Shown piece after piece: positions 1 to 7,699 of a stretch of DNA of 64,000 nucleotides; position 1 is the first letter of the stretch, and every line of letters begins with the position of its first letter. The notes beneath the pieces are model-generated. The model made no database searches. It was given only the letters and a program-made list of their open reading frames with translations, and was not told the origin of the DNA. The translations under genes were made by a program, and so were the position numbers. The DNA comes from UBA7672 sp963738625 (lineage in GTDB: Bacteria; Pseudomonadota; Alphaproteobacteria; Caulobacterales; Hyphomonadaceae): positions 930,001 through 994,000 of the forward strand of contig CAVTXH010000003.1 of the NCBI GenBank assembly GCA_963738625.1, written 5' to 3'.

Positions 1-105
1 ATCGACGGAATACTCGACAGACAGTTCGTCCTGCCCCGCCAGCGCGCGCGTGGCGGCCGAGAGGGCGGACTTGAACACATCTGTCCGGTCGATGGGCTTG
101 GTCAT
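1..105 (-). CDS. cobT: Cobaltochelatase subunit CobT, N-terminal fragment (runs off left edge)
   Basis: Only the first 35 codons lie in the window, read leftward from an ATG at 105, and the frame stays open to base 1. The residues FKSALSAATRALAGQDELSV resemble the start of CobT, the VWA-domain partner of the AAA+ protein CobS in the aerobic cobaltochelatase that CobN completes by inserting cobalt into hydrogenobyrinic acid a,c-diamide. A complete cobS lies about 5.3 kb away on the same strand, which supports the call. A monooxygenase gene ends 52 bases upstream in the same direction, so cobT may be read from that transcript. The VWA domain is outside the window, so the assignment rests on the N-terminus and context. 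Confidence 0.7.
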   Translation of the reverse strand, partial: MTKPIDRTDVFKSALSAATRALAGQDELSVEYSVD

Positions 106-157
106 CGGATCGGTTTAGAGCCCGAAAGCGGCAGTGGAAAGGGCCTCGCCCATCGGC

Positions 158-1357
158 TCACCCGTCGCCCAGCGCCTCAATAGCCGAAAGGGGCGAGGCG
201 ATGCTTCCGGCTACAAGCGCTGCCAGAATGCCGGGCGCCGGCCAGACCCTCGATACAGGCGCCGCCAGCCAGTCCCGCGCCCAGACGATGGCGCGGCCAT
301 CCGACTGGTAGGCAGGCGTGAACATCCACGAAGCGAGCTGGTAGATGCGGATATGGAGCCGGCGCGCGCGGGCATAGGCCTCGGCGGCCGTATCGATATC
401 CCTGTGCAGGCCGAGCGCACGGGCGAGCGCGAAGGCGTCGAGCAGCGCCATGTTGGCGCCCTGCCCGAGCTGGGGGCTGGCGGAATGCCAGCTGTCGCCA
501 AGATGCACGACGCCGCGGCCAAGAGGCGAGTCAAGCGTGCCGTGGCAATAGCTTGCGAAGATCAGCTGGTCGTGCCGCACGATCGGGCCGAGCAGCGGCG
601 ATGTTTCAGGCCACAGGCGGAGGACTTCGGCTTTCCAGGCATCGAGGCTGCCGTTGGCCCAGGCGGCGTGATCCTTCTGGCGCAAGCTCCAGAAGAAGGC
701 GGCCTGTTTTCCGCTTGTCTGGTTCGGTCGTCCGATCGGCAGGACGCCGACCATTTTTCGTGCAGCTTCGTAGCGCTGTTCCAGCGCGTGCCCGTCGAAG
801 GGTGAATTGTCCGGCCAGTCGAGATTGGCCCACAAGGCGCCGAAGTCGAGCGGAGCCAGCGGCTGCGGGCGGGACAGGGGCGACCTGACGCCGAGTGCGT
901 CGATGACGAGATCGAAATGCGCGCTGGTCTTTCTGTTGGCGAAGGCGAGGCGCCCATCGCTTGTGCTCACGACGTCATGGCCCGGCGCCATTTCCGCGCC
1001 GGCAGCGAGGGCCGCATCGTAGAGCGCCTGGAAGAGCGCGCCGCGATGGACGGCGACGCCTTCCTTGGCGGCGCCGCCGAGATTGCGGTAGCGGACATCG
1101 AGCACGACGCGCCCTGACGGCTGAGCGCGGCCGAACAGGCGCTTGATCGGCGCGCCCAGGGCGCGAACCCGGGCGCCGACGCCTATCTCGTCGAGCGCGG
1201 CAAGACCGACGGGCTGGAGGATAAGGCCGGAGCCGAGCGGACGCGGGGCGTCGAGCTTGTCGAAGACGATGACGCGGTCGCCCTGGCGCGCCAGCATGGC
1301 GGCGCAGGCAAGGCCGGCGACGCCGCATCCGGCGATGGCTATAGAGCGCCCCGTCAT
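158..1357 (-). CDS. FAD-dependent monooxygenase (PHBH fold)
   Basis: A protein of about 399 residues that starts with a Rossmann FAD-binding motif, IAIAGCGVAGLACAAMLARQ, directly after the ATG at 1357. An in-frame start 30 bases upstream would add ten residues and is less likely. The later motif GDSWHSASPQLGQGANMALL is the GD motif that contacts the FAD ribityl chain in the p-hydroxybenzoate hydroxylase / UbiH class of aromatic hydroxylases. The substrate cannot be told from sequence. It lies upstream of cobT in the same direction, in a place where many alphaproteobacteria have cobS directly before cobT. Confidence 0.85.
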   Translation of the reverse strand: MTGRSIAIAGCGVAGLACAAMLARQGDRVIVFDKLDAPRPLGSGLILQPVGLAALDEIGVGARVRALGAPIKRLFGRAQPSGRVVLDVRYRNLGGAAKEGVAVHRGALFQALYDAALAAGAEMAPGHDVVSTSDGRLAFANRKTSAHFDLVIDALGVRSPLSRPQPLAPLDFGALWANLDWPDNSPFDGHALEQRYEAARKMVGVLPIGRPNQTSGKQAAFFWSLRQKDHAAWANGSLDAWKAEVLRLWPETSPLLGPIVRHDQLIFASYCHGTLDSPLGRGVVHLGDSWHSASPQLGQGANMALLDAFALARALGLHRDIDTAAEAYARARRLHIRIYQLASWMFTPAYQSDGRAIVWARDWLAAPVSRVWPAPGILAALVAGSIASPLSAIEALGDG

Positions 1358-1518
1358 TGCAGATCCGGCCCCGCGAAAACCAGACAAGTCCTACGCCGCC
1401 GCCGGGTTATCCGCCAGAATCGCAACGTGTTCTCATACCTGTCTTGCCGGACATGAGGCTTGTACGGAACAGGCAAACGCGTGGCGCGTTGGTTTAGGAT
1501 GTCAATTGGAGCCTTGTC

Positions 1519-1725
1519 ATGACGAATGCGAAACATATTGCCGCCGCCGCTGTCTTAGCCTCGCTTCTGGCTCTGGGCGCCTGCGGCACGCTTGCGGGCG
1601 CAGCGGTTGGCGGCGCGGCAGGCGCGGCCATCGGCAACAACACCGGCGATGGCGATGCCGAGCGCGGCGCGGCCATCGGCGCAGCGGCCGGCGCGATCGC
1701 CGGCACGGTTGCTGACCACAACTAG
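1519..1725 (+). CDS. Small glycine-zipper lipoprotein
   Basis: A 68-residue protein with a type II signal peptide: a hydrophobic run after MTNAKH ends in LLALGAC, giving a lipobox with Cys22. The mature part is made of Gly/Ala zipper repeats (GAAVGGAAGAAIGNN, then GAAIGAAAGAIAG), as in YMGG/SlyB-like outer-membrane lipoproteins. TTGGAG lies just before the ATG. It is transcribed alone, divergent from the monooxygenase and convergent with the kinase gene. A structural envelope or stress role is likely by family, but no specific function can be given. Confidence 0.8.
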   Translation: MTNAKHIAAAAVLASLLALGACGTLAGAAVGGAAGAAIGNNTGDGDAERGAAIGAAAGAIAGTVADHN

Positions 1726-1755
1726 GAAGCAGTCGCGAACTCCCCGGTCTGGAGT

Positions 1756-2304
1756 TCAGGTGGCGGCGGATGCAGCGGACAGTCCAAAGGCCGCTGCGAT
1801 CCGCCGCGCAGCCGTGTCCGGGGCCACCTCGCCCGTATCGATAGCGAGGTCCGCCGCGGGCATGACCGCCTCGCTGATCTGGAACGCCGGCCGCAGCCGC
1901 TTCAGCATGTCGAGCGATGTCAGCTTCCGGTACTCCCGGCGGCTGTCGTTCCCGATCCGCCTTTCCTGTTCCGCGTCGGATAGCGTCAGCTTGACGAACT
2001 TCACTTCGCCGCCCTCGGCGCCGATCAGGGCGGATACCCGCTCGGGAAATCCCGGCTCGACCGTCGGCTCCGGTGCGAAGGTGAAGATCAATGACGTCCC
2101 GGCTTTCGCCGCCGTCTCGAACGCCGCCATCCACATCGCCTCGCGCAGGCGCACGAATTCGGGATCGCCGAACGGCAGCTTTTCCAGCAACGCATCGACC
2201 ACGAGGTGATTGTGGAACACCGCCAGTCCGGTGAGTTCGGACAGGGCCCGCGCTACCGTCAGCTTGCCGGACGCCGCCGGCCCATGGATGAAAATCAGTT
2301 TCAC
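1756..2304 (-). CDS. P-loop nucleotide kinase-like protein
   Basis: A 182-residue protein. I place the start at the GTG at 2304, 19 bases after the stop of the dienelactone hydrolase gene and preceded by GAAAGACC, because the longer reading frame overlaps that gene and adds only low-complexity sequence. Residues 6-16 (HGPAASGKLTV) form a Walker A motif at the very N-terminus, followed by FHNHLVVDALLEKL, as in small kinases of the shikimate-kinase or chloramphenicol-phosphotransferase type. The substrate is unknown. It probably forms a two-gene operon with the hydrolase upstream. Confidence 0.75.
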   Translation of the reverse strand: MKLIFIHGPAASGKLTVARALSELTGLAVFHNHLVVDALLEKLPFGDPEFVRLREAMWMAAFETAAKAGTSLIFTFAPEPTVEPGFPERVSALIGAEGGEVKFVKLTLSDAEQERRIGNDSRREYRKLTSLDMLKRLRPAFQISEAVMPAADLAIDTGEVAPDTAARRIAAAFGLSAASAAT

Positions 2305-2323
2305 TGCGCCGGTCTTTCGGGCC

Positions 2324-3004
2324 TCAGCTTTTCGCAAACAGCTCCAGTGTCCGCTCGAACGCCAGCTTGTCGGATGCGGCGTCGTAGTCGCTGGAGTTGC
2401 GGCGCGAGAAGCCATGGCCGGCGTCGTAGATGTAGACCGGAACTTCGGGATGCGCGGCCTGGATCTTGTCGACCGCGCCGCTGAGCGGGATGTGCGCGTC
2501 CTTGGCGCCGAAATGGCAGATCACCGGGCATTTGAGCTTGAGGTCCGCCATCTGCGCGATGTTGCCGCCATAATAGCAGGACGCGGCCGACAGGCCGTCG
2601 ATACGCGCGGCGGCGAGCCAGCTCATCGTGCCGCCATAGCAGTAGCCAGTGACGAAGACCTTGCCTGACTTTCTCATGACGTCGAACACGGCGCCGATAT
2701 CGCTCATCGCATTGTCCGGACCGTTGCCCATGGCGAGTTCGCGGGCGCGCGGCAGGCCGGCGGCGACATCCTGCGCCTGGACGACGAAACCGGGCGCGGC
2801 GCGATCGTACATGGACGGCGCGATCGCCTCGTAGCCGGCGGCGCCGAAGCGGTCGGCCATTTCCTTCACATGGTCCGAGATGCCGAAGATTTCCTGGATG
2901 ACGATGACCCCGCCCTTCCGGGCGCCTGCCGGCTCGACGTGATAGGCGCCGAACTCGAAACCGTCGCGGCTGATGACGCGGATCATTTCGCCAGTTGGGG
3001 TCAT
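2324..3004 (-). CDS. Dienelactone hydrolase family protein
   Basis: A 226-residue alpha/beta hydrolase with the complete dienelactone hydrolase triad: Cys122 in the elbow GYCYGG, Asp169 in AKDAH and His197 in DAGHGF. The conserved Glu of QEIFG (residue 38) that orients the cysteine is also present. No signal peptide is visible, so the protein is probably cytoplasmic. Family members hydrolyse dienelactones in chlorocatechol breakdown, but many genomic copies act on unknown esters, and no other catechol-pathway gene is nearby. The P-loop kinase gene follows closely on the same strand. Confidence 0.9.
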   Translation of the reverse strand: MTPTGEMIRVISRDGFEFGAYHVEPAGARKGGVIVIQEIFGISDHVKEMADRFGAAGYEAIAPSMYDRAAPGFVVQAQDVAAGLPRARELAMGNGPDNAMSDIGAVFDVMRKSGKVFVTGYCYGGTMSWLAAARIDGLSAASCYYGGNIAQMADLKLKCPVICHFGAKDAHIPLSGAVDKIQAAHPEVPVYIYDAGHGFSRRNSSDYDAASDKLAFERTLELFAKS

Positions 3005-3173
3005 GTGAAGCGTTCTCTCGGCTGATGCATGGCTCTGGTCGGGGTCTGGTCGGGGAAGTCTAGAGAGGAAGTTCCGGCATCGCTACCTGCCTAGCGGGCC
3101 CATATTGTGGCGGATCATCAAGGCCATACTTCTTCAAGGTCTCGTCGAGGCGCCTGCCGATTTCGGCAAGTTC

Positions 3174-3464
3174 TTATTCATGCTGCATCAAAGGGCTGTC
3201 CTTGTGACCGTAGCAGAGCCTGGGCGTGGGTCCGTGCCTGTGCGTGTGCCTGGGGACAGGAGAGCGGCGCGGGTCTCCGGGGATGCGGCGGCCCTGGCGG
3301 CAGACGGCGGCGTCGTTTCTCTTGGGAGGAGGCATGTCGGTGGGACCCCAGCGGACGCGGACTCTATCCGGCTCGCCGGGAATGTCTTCGTAGGTCGGGT
3401 AGTATTTGATGCGGCCGGCATGAATGCGGCGGCGCTTGCGGCGGGAGAAGGGGTGGCGGGACAT
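3174..3464 (-). CDS. Small basic hypothetical protein
   Basis: A possible 96-residue protein. The start at 3464 is chosen because a strong ribosome-binding site (CGAGGAG) sits five bases upstream. The N-terminus is very basic (MSRHPFSRRKRRRIHAGR), followed by an ordered-looking stretch KYYPTYEDIPGEPDRVRVRW. The C-terminal half is rich in Arg, Pro and His. I do not recognise a family. The upstream DNA on this strand is a chain of hairpins, so the transcript would have a long structured leader. Overlapping frames are also open because of the high GC content, so it could be spurious. Confidence 0.45.
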   Translation of the reverse strand: MSRHPFSRRKRRRIHAGRIKYYPTYEDIPGEPDRVRVRWGPTDMPPPKRNDAAVCRQGRRIPGDPRRSPVPRHTHRHGPTPRLCYGHKDSPLMQHE

Positions 3465-4042
3465 GTTGGCTCCTCGTGAATGAAATGCTTCGCACTCCAC
3501 GGTCCTCGGACCTGGAGAGAGTGGCAGGCTGCGCGGAGGCGGTGTTCGCCTCGAATTAATAGTCCGTCACATGTGTTCACGGTGAAGCGTTGCCGCCTCC
3601 GCGCGCGAGGGTCATTCAGGCAGGCGTTCGGACTTGATCTTTTTCCCACCGGCCTCCCGAGAGAGACCGGCTTCGTGGTGTCGTTCCAGTCGCCGGGATT
3701 ACTCCGGCGCGCGTGCCCATGAGACCAGGGGGTTTTCCCTACGAGGTTTTTGACCTCGCTTTCCAAGCGTCAAACCTGTCCGTCGATCCGGACCAACACC
3801 GCTGCTGGTCCAGACCTGTAGACCCTGCACTCCCTCCGATCGTGCCCCGGTCATGACGCGACGCCTGCCCGGAGGAAGCACGTCCAAGATAAGGCCGCCG
3901 GGCATGGTGTGGGATCAAATAAAGTTCGGAATATTTTGTCCTACAGCGGCGAAGTGAACTTCGTGCAGCGAATGCTGGGATTCTGGCGCGGCTGAAGCTG
4001 GAGAAGGGCGGAGTTATCCCACACGTCGATCACCCTAACGGT
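3465..4042. other. Gene-free tract with a chain of stem-loops
   Basis: No convincing protein is encoded here. The DNA contains many short perfect inverted repeats. These include GGTCC/GGACC at 3501-3512, GCGCGGAGGCGG at 3531-3542 pairing with 3593-3604, GAGGCG/CGCCTC at 3536-3552, CGCCGG/CCGGCG at 3691-3709, AGGG/CCCT at 3727-3740, CGAGGT/ACCTCG at 3742-3758 and GGACCA/TGGTCC at 3790-3811. The right end (about 3910-3950) is AT-richer. A similar tract occurs at 52578-53017. It could be a structured RNA, a leader of the small gene at 3174-3464, or an unnamed repeat element. Confidence 0.5.
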
Positions 4043-4172
4043 GTCATTCCGTCAAACGCATGCGTTTGACCGCCGCAGGCGTTATCCGGAACCCAGGGGC
4101 GCGTTGCGAGGTCTCGACGCGCGGCCCCTGGGTTCCGGGTCTACGCAGCTTCGCTGCTTCGCCCGGAATGAC
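4043..4172. repeat. Inverted-repeat element, GTCATTCC...GGAATGAC family, copy 1
   Basis: The element is bounded by GTCATTCC (4043-4050) and GGAATGAC (4165-4172). Inside are a perfect 20-bp palindrome at 4051-4070, a 15-bp perfect inverted repeat (4086-4100 with 4124-4138) and the small hairpin GCAGC-TTC-GCTGC. Copy 2, with the same outer ends and layout, lies at 53146-53263. Both copies sit beside the 3' ends of leftward genes. This is the architecture of the dispersed REP-like palindromic elements common in alphaproteobacterial intergenic DNA. Confidence 0.8.
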
Positions 4173-4214
4173 AATGATGGTGCTGCAGAGGCCGGTGCGC
4201 ACGACGAGCCGCTG

Positions 4215-4745
4215 CTATTTTAGATCCTTCACCAGCACGCGCATGCCGCGGCTGCGGCCGGGGCGGAGGCCGCCGGAGAACAGCTTGCCGCCGATGTCGG
4301 TGAAGCCCCAGCGCTCGTAGGCCGCCTTCGCCCACTCGGCGTGCTCCATCACGTCGAGCCAGATGTAAGTGCAGCCTTCGACCTTCGCCTGCGCCTCGGC
4401 GGCATCCAGCAGCTTGCGGCCGATGCCGCCGCGGCGAGCGCCGGGCAGAAGATAGATGCGCGGAATTTCCGCGCCGTTGGGTCTGTTGTTGATCGACTCG
4501 AGCGAGCCGACGACCATGGTGAGAAAGCCGACGCCGACGCCATCCTGGCGCGCAATCCAGGTGCGCGTGGTGTCGCGGGCCATGAAGGCGCGCATGGCGT
4601 CTGGGCCGAAGCCGATTATCTGGCGGGCAAAGCCGACCGCATCATCCCAATCGTCATGATAGGCCGCAGCGTAGGCGGCCGGGCCGATGATCCCGAGTTC
4701 GGGGACATCGCCTTCGCTTGCACGGGTGATGACGATATCTGCCAT
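4215..4745 (-). CDS. GNAT family N-acetyltransferase
   Basis: A 176-residue protein with the GNAT fold. Strand beta-4 and the acetyl-CoA pyrophosphate loop are visible as RIYLLPGARRGGIGRKLLDA (the R-x-x-G-x-G signature), followed by the conserved C-terminal A-x-x-x-Y-x-x-x-GF element in AAYERWGF. There is no signal peptide. The acetyl acceptor is unknown. It lies 35 bases after the Uma2-type gene on the same strand and could be co-transcribed with it. It is part of the block that separates cobS from cobT. Confidence 0.9.
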   Translation of the reverse strand: MADIVITRASEGDVPELGIIGPAAYAAAYHDDWDDAVGFARQIIGFGPDAMRAFMARDTTRTWIARQDGVGVGFLTMVVGSLESINNRPNGAEIPRIYLLPGARRGGIGRKLLDAAEAQAKVEGCTYIWLDVMEHAEWAKAAYERWGFTDIGGKLFSGGLRPGRSRGMRVLVKDLK

Positions 4746-4780
4746 GCGGAACTCCGTGGATGCGCCGTCAATGCCGCAAG

Positions 4781-5341
4781 TCAGCCGGCATCGGCAATAC
4801 GCACGGAGAGCGTGACGTCGGCAAGCGGGGAGAGCGAATCCTCGAACCGCATGCTGGTGATGTCACGCCAGCCGCCGCCCTGAGCACCACGATGCACATG
4901 CGTTGTGCGGGCGTTGGCGTCGACGACCCAGAGTTCGGGAACGCCCATACGGGCATACAACTCGGCTTTCTTGCCGAGGTCGTAGCGCTTGCTCGAAACT
5001 GCGATCTCGATGACCAGGGCAGCCTTCTCGCCTGCGAGGTCCTTCGCTGAGAGCTCGATCGGAAATACGCAAATGTCGGGATCCAGCGCCGTGTGATCCG
5101 GAAGGATCAGCGTAGCGCCCTGCGCGACCCAATACCGATCGCCCAGTTTCCTTTCGAACTGCTTGGCCAGCCAGTTCTGAATGTCCTGATGCAGCGGCCC
5201 CTGCGGCGACATTGGAACGATCTCCCCCTCGACCAGTTCGAACTTCGCTGAGGGGTCAACCACTCCCTGCTCCATCATGTGAAACAGGTCCGCGACCGAG
5301 ATTCTCGGCTTCTGATCCTTGATGATGGTCGGCGCGTTCAT
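4781..5341 (-). CDS. Uma2 family (DUF820) putative endonuclease-like protein
   Basis: A 186-residue protein of the Uma2 family, a PD-(D/E)XK-nuclease-like fold. The conserved pieces are FELVEGEIVPMSPQGPLHQ near the N-terminus, LDPDICVF with the first acidic residues, and ALVIEIAVSSKRYDLGKKAE, followed by YARMGVPELWVVD. The acidic residues of LDPDI and VIEI and the Lys of GKKAE correspond to the putative catalytic set. Family members are abundant in cyanobacteria and scattered elsewhere, often with unknown function and possibly linked to mobile DNA. It sits 27 bases after cobS on the same strand. Confidence 0.9.
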   Translation of the reverse strand: MNAPTIIKDQKPRISVADLFHMMEQGVVDPSAKFELVEGEIVPMSPQGPLHQDIQNWLAKQFERKLGDRYWVAQGATLILPDHTALDPDICVFPIELSAKDLAGEKAALVIEIAVSSKRYDLGKKAELYARMGVPELWVVDANARTTHVHRGAQGGGWRDITSMRFEDSLSPLADVTLSVRIADAG

Positions 5342-5368
5342 GGGCGCACCCTACCTCAAATCGAGGCC

Positions 5369-6352
5369 TTAAGCCACTTTCACCATCGCCGCGCTTTCAG
5401 GCAGCTCTTTCGCGAAGGCGCGCTGGTAGAATTCGGCCACAGCGGGGCGTTCGAGCTCGTCGCACTTGTTGACGAAGGTCATGCGGAAGGCGAGGCCGAT
5501 ATCGCCGAAGATCAGCGTGTTCTCGCCCCAGGTGATGACGGTGCGCGGGCTCATGACGGTCGAGATGTCGCCGGCGATGAAAGCGTTGCGGGTCATGTCG
5601 GCGACGCGGACCATCTTGGAGACGGTCGTCCTGTCGAGATCGGGAACCTTGGCGGAGACGATTTCCACCTCGGCGTCGTGCTCGAGATAGTTGAGCGTGG
5701 TGACGATGGACCAGCGGTCGAGTTGGCCCTGGTTGAGCTGTTGCGTGCCGTGATAGAGGCCGGTGGTGTCGCCGAGGCCGACCGTGTTGGTGGTCGAGAA
5801 CAGGCGGAAGTACGGGTTGGGCTTCATCACGCGGTTCTGGTCGAGCAGCGTCAGCTGGCCTGAGGCTTCGAGAATGCGCTGGATGACGAACATCACGTCA
5901 GGCCTGCCGGCGTCGTACTCGTCGAACACCAGGGCGATGGGGCGTTGCAGCGCCCACGGCAGTATGCCTTCGCGGAATTCGGTGACCTGCTTGCCGTCCT
6001 TCAGCACGATCGCGTCCTTGCCGACGAGGTCGATGCGCGAGACGTGGCTGTCGAGGTTAATGCGGATCAGCGGCCAGTTGAGGCGGGCGGCGACCTGCTC
6101 GATGTGCGTCGATTTTCCGGTGCCGTGATAGCCCTGGATCATCACGCGGCGATTGAACTTGAAGCCCGCGAGGATGGCCCGCGTGGTCTGCGGATCGAAG
6201 CGGTAGGCCGGATCGAAATCCGGCACATAGCCGTTCTTCTCGGCGAAGGCGGGAACCTTCCAGTCGAGATCGACGCCGAACGTCTTCTTGACGTCCACTT
6301 CTTTCGTGGGCGCGAGCGTCAGCAAGGCGTCGGAAGGGTCGATCACGGCCAT
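5369..6352 (-). CDS. cobS: Cobaltochelatase subunit CobS (AAA+ ATPase)
   Basis: A 327-residue MoxR-type AAA+ ATPase, the usual length for CobS when started at the ATG at 6352. Walker A is GYHGTGKST (residues 74-82) and Walker B is ALVFDEYDAG. The N-terminal segment with KKTFGVDLDWKVPAF and the sequence LGDTTGLYHGTQQLNQGQLD are typical of CobS. With CobT it forms the ATP-driven motor that lets CobN insert cobalt in aerobic cobalamin synthesis. The J-domain gene lies about 650 bases upstream, with a VOC gene on the other strand between them. cobT is not adjacent here. Confidence 0.97.
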   Translation of the reverse strand: MAVIDPSDALLTLAPTKEVDVKKTFGVDLDWKVPAFAEKNGYVPDFDPAYRFDPQTTRAILAGFKFNRRVMIQGYHGTGKSTHIEQVAARLNWPLIRINLDSHVSRIDLVGKDAIVLKDGKQVTEFREGILPWALQRPIALVFDEYDAGRPDVMFVIQRILEASGQLTLLDQNRVMKPNPYFRLFSTTNTVGLGDTTGLYHGTQQLNQGQLDRWSIVTTLNYLEHDAEVEIVSAKVPDLDRTTVSKMVRVADMTRNAFIAGDISTVMSPRTVITWGENTLIFGDIGLAFRMTFVNKCDELERPAVAEFYQRAFAKELPESAAMVKVA

Positions 6353-6544
6353 GGGAGGAAATCTCTTGTGTCCTGCGGGCTGATATAGTCGCTCCACCCG
6401 TCACATTGCAACGCAGCACATCGGCCTTGCCGAAACGCAAAACACGGGGAAAGCGGACGATTTCGCGCAAATCACCCTTTCGGGCGATTGCGCCGGCCCT
6501 GCCCGGAGCCTTTGATGCGTCAGCCAGGCGCAAGGGAGACATTG

Positions 6545-6928
6545 ATGGCCAAGGTTCTGGGAGTTGGCGGCATCTTCTTCAAATCAAAGGACCCGGCGGC
6601 GCTGACCAAATGGTATGCGGACGTCCTCGGCATGCCGCTGGAAAGTTGGGGCGGCGTGATCCTTAGGCCGGAAGCGATGGCGGGCCATCCCGGAGCCGCG
6701 ACCGTGTTCGCGCCGTTCAAGCAGGACACGACGTATTTTCATCCCTCGACCAAGGATTTCATGATCAACCTCGCCGTCGATGATCTCGAAGGCGTTCTCG
6801 CGAGCTGCGCCAAGCATGGCGTCGAGGCAAAAGTGATGCCGGACGAGCCGAACGGGCGGTTCGCGCACATCATGGACCCGGAGGGGACGCGGATCGAGCT
6901 GTGGCAGCCGAAGCCGATGGCGGAGTGA
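6545..6928 (+). CDS. VOC family (glyoxalase/bleomycin resistance-like) protein
   Basis: A 127-residue single vicinal-oxygen-chelate module pair. The start at 6545 follows AGGGAG with suitable spacing. The N-terminal motif FFKSKDPAALTKWYADVLGM and the C-terminal FAHIMDPEGTRIELWQPK are the two beta-alpha-beta-beta-beta halves typical of glyoxalase-fold proteins. The Glu of RIELW is the usual metal ligand of the second half. The substrate is unknown. It is transcribed alone, opposite to cobS and the J-domain gene. Confidence 0.9.
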   Translation: MAKVLGVGGIFFKSKDPAALTKWYADVLGMPLESWGGVILRPEAMAGHPGAATVFAPFKQDTTYFHPSTKDFMINLAVDDLEGVLASCAKHGVEAKVMPDEPNGRFAHIMDPEGTRIELWQPKPMAE

Positions 6929-6999
6929 GGGAGTAGGGATTAGGGAGTAGTTGTCCCGCACTCGATCCAGCTACTTTCCACTCCCTATTCCCTACTCCC
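6929..6999. repeat. Inverted repeat of GGGAGTAGGGA units between convergent genes
   Basis: A 19-bp arm at 6929-6947 pairs with 6981-6999 with one mismatch across a 33-base spacer. The arms are built from GGGAGTAGGGA and TAGGGAG units. It begins right after the stop of the VOC gene and ends just before the stop of the J-domain gene, so it could act as a two-way terminator. There is no T-tract, so either factor-independent termination is inefficient or the element is a dispersed repeat. Confidence 0.7.
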
Positions 7000-7006
7000 G
7001 GTCTCG

Positions 7007-7672
7007 CTACGCCAACCCGCTCGACTTCAGCGCCTTGAAGGCGCGGATGACGATGGCCAGCCGATGCTCCATCGAGCGGTCGCCGCCGTTGGAATCCGGG
7101 TGGTACTGTTTCACCAGCACGCCATAGCGCTCGCGGATCGTGGGGGCGTCGGCGGTCGCGGGGAGCTGGAGTTCCTCGAGCGCGCGGATCTGCAGGCGCG
7201 TGCGGTCGCGGGCCGGCGACGGCGTCGCGCTGCCGCTGCCGGGGCCGTGATAGAGCCAGTCCTTCGCGCCGCGCCAGTTGCGCGTGTTGTTCAGGCGCTG
7301 GGCGCGGCCGGCGGCGCCGACGGGTCCGCCGCCGAAGCGCCAGGTCGGCTTGTGGCCGAAACCGGCGGAAGCCTGGAAATCGGTGATTTCCGCCTCGGTC
7401 ATGCCTTCGAAGAAATCGTAGGATTGATTGTACTCGGCGGCGTGGCGCTGGCAGAACCAGTGGCTGTCCTCGGGCGCTTCACGCTGGCCGGGAACGCGAA
7501 TAGTGCGGGCGGCAAATGGCTTGGGCGCCTTGCAGTCGCCGAGATCGTCACAACCTTTGTGTTCGCAACGCTGGGCCGAATCCGCTTTCCTCCGGCGTCC
7601 GCCTGGCGGGTTGACGCGGATGTCGACGAACTTGACGCGATACTCGCGGCTGTAATCTTCGGCGAACGACAT
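7007..7672 (-). CDS. J-domain (DnaJ-like) protein of the bolA-cobS neighbourhood
   Basis: A 221-residue protein with a C-terminal J domain: LQLPATADAPTIRERYGVLV is helix I-II, YHPDSNGGD carries the HPD motif, and AIVIRAFKALKSSG is the last helix. The N-terminal part contains cysteines (CEHKGCDDLGDC, FCQRH) and the segment YDFFEGMTEAEI. This architecture, with the J domain at the C-terminus, is known from alphaproteobacterial genes next to cobS and bolA. The HPD motif predicts stimulation of an Hsp70 ATPase. Its start is only 27 bases from the divergent bolA start. Confidence 0.9.
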   Translation of the reverse strand: MSFAEDYSREYRVKFVDIRVNPPGGRRRKADSAQRCEHKGCDDLGDCKAPKPFAARTIRVPGQREAPEDSHWFCQRHAAEYNQSYDFFEGMTEAEITDFQASAGFGHKPTWRFGGGPVGAAGRAQRLNNTRNWRGAKDWLYHGPGSGSATPSPARDRTRLQIRALEELQLPATADAPTIRERYGVLVKQYHPDSNGGDRSMEHRLAIVIRAFKALKSSGLA

Positions 7673-7699
7673 GGAGACGATCTTGGAGTGCGTTTGTTA

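Noticed and set aside
3105..3479. Rightward open frame of 124 codons in the gap after the hydrolase
   Set aside because: It has no ribosome site and overlaps the leftward 96-residue frame, which has a strong one and better-looking sequence.
3188..3766. Leftward 192-codon frame covering the hairpin tract
   Set aside because: It has low-complexity Ala/Pro/Thr sequence and runs through the stem-loops; the frame starting at 3464 is preferred.
3501..3860. tRNA or rRNA genes in the hairpin tract
   Set aside because: No cloverleaf with a T-loop GTTCRA pattern and a matching acceptor stem was found, and no rRNA-like sequence.
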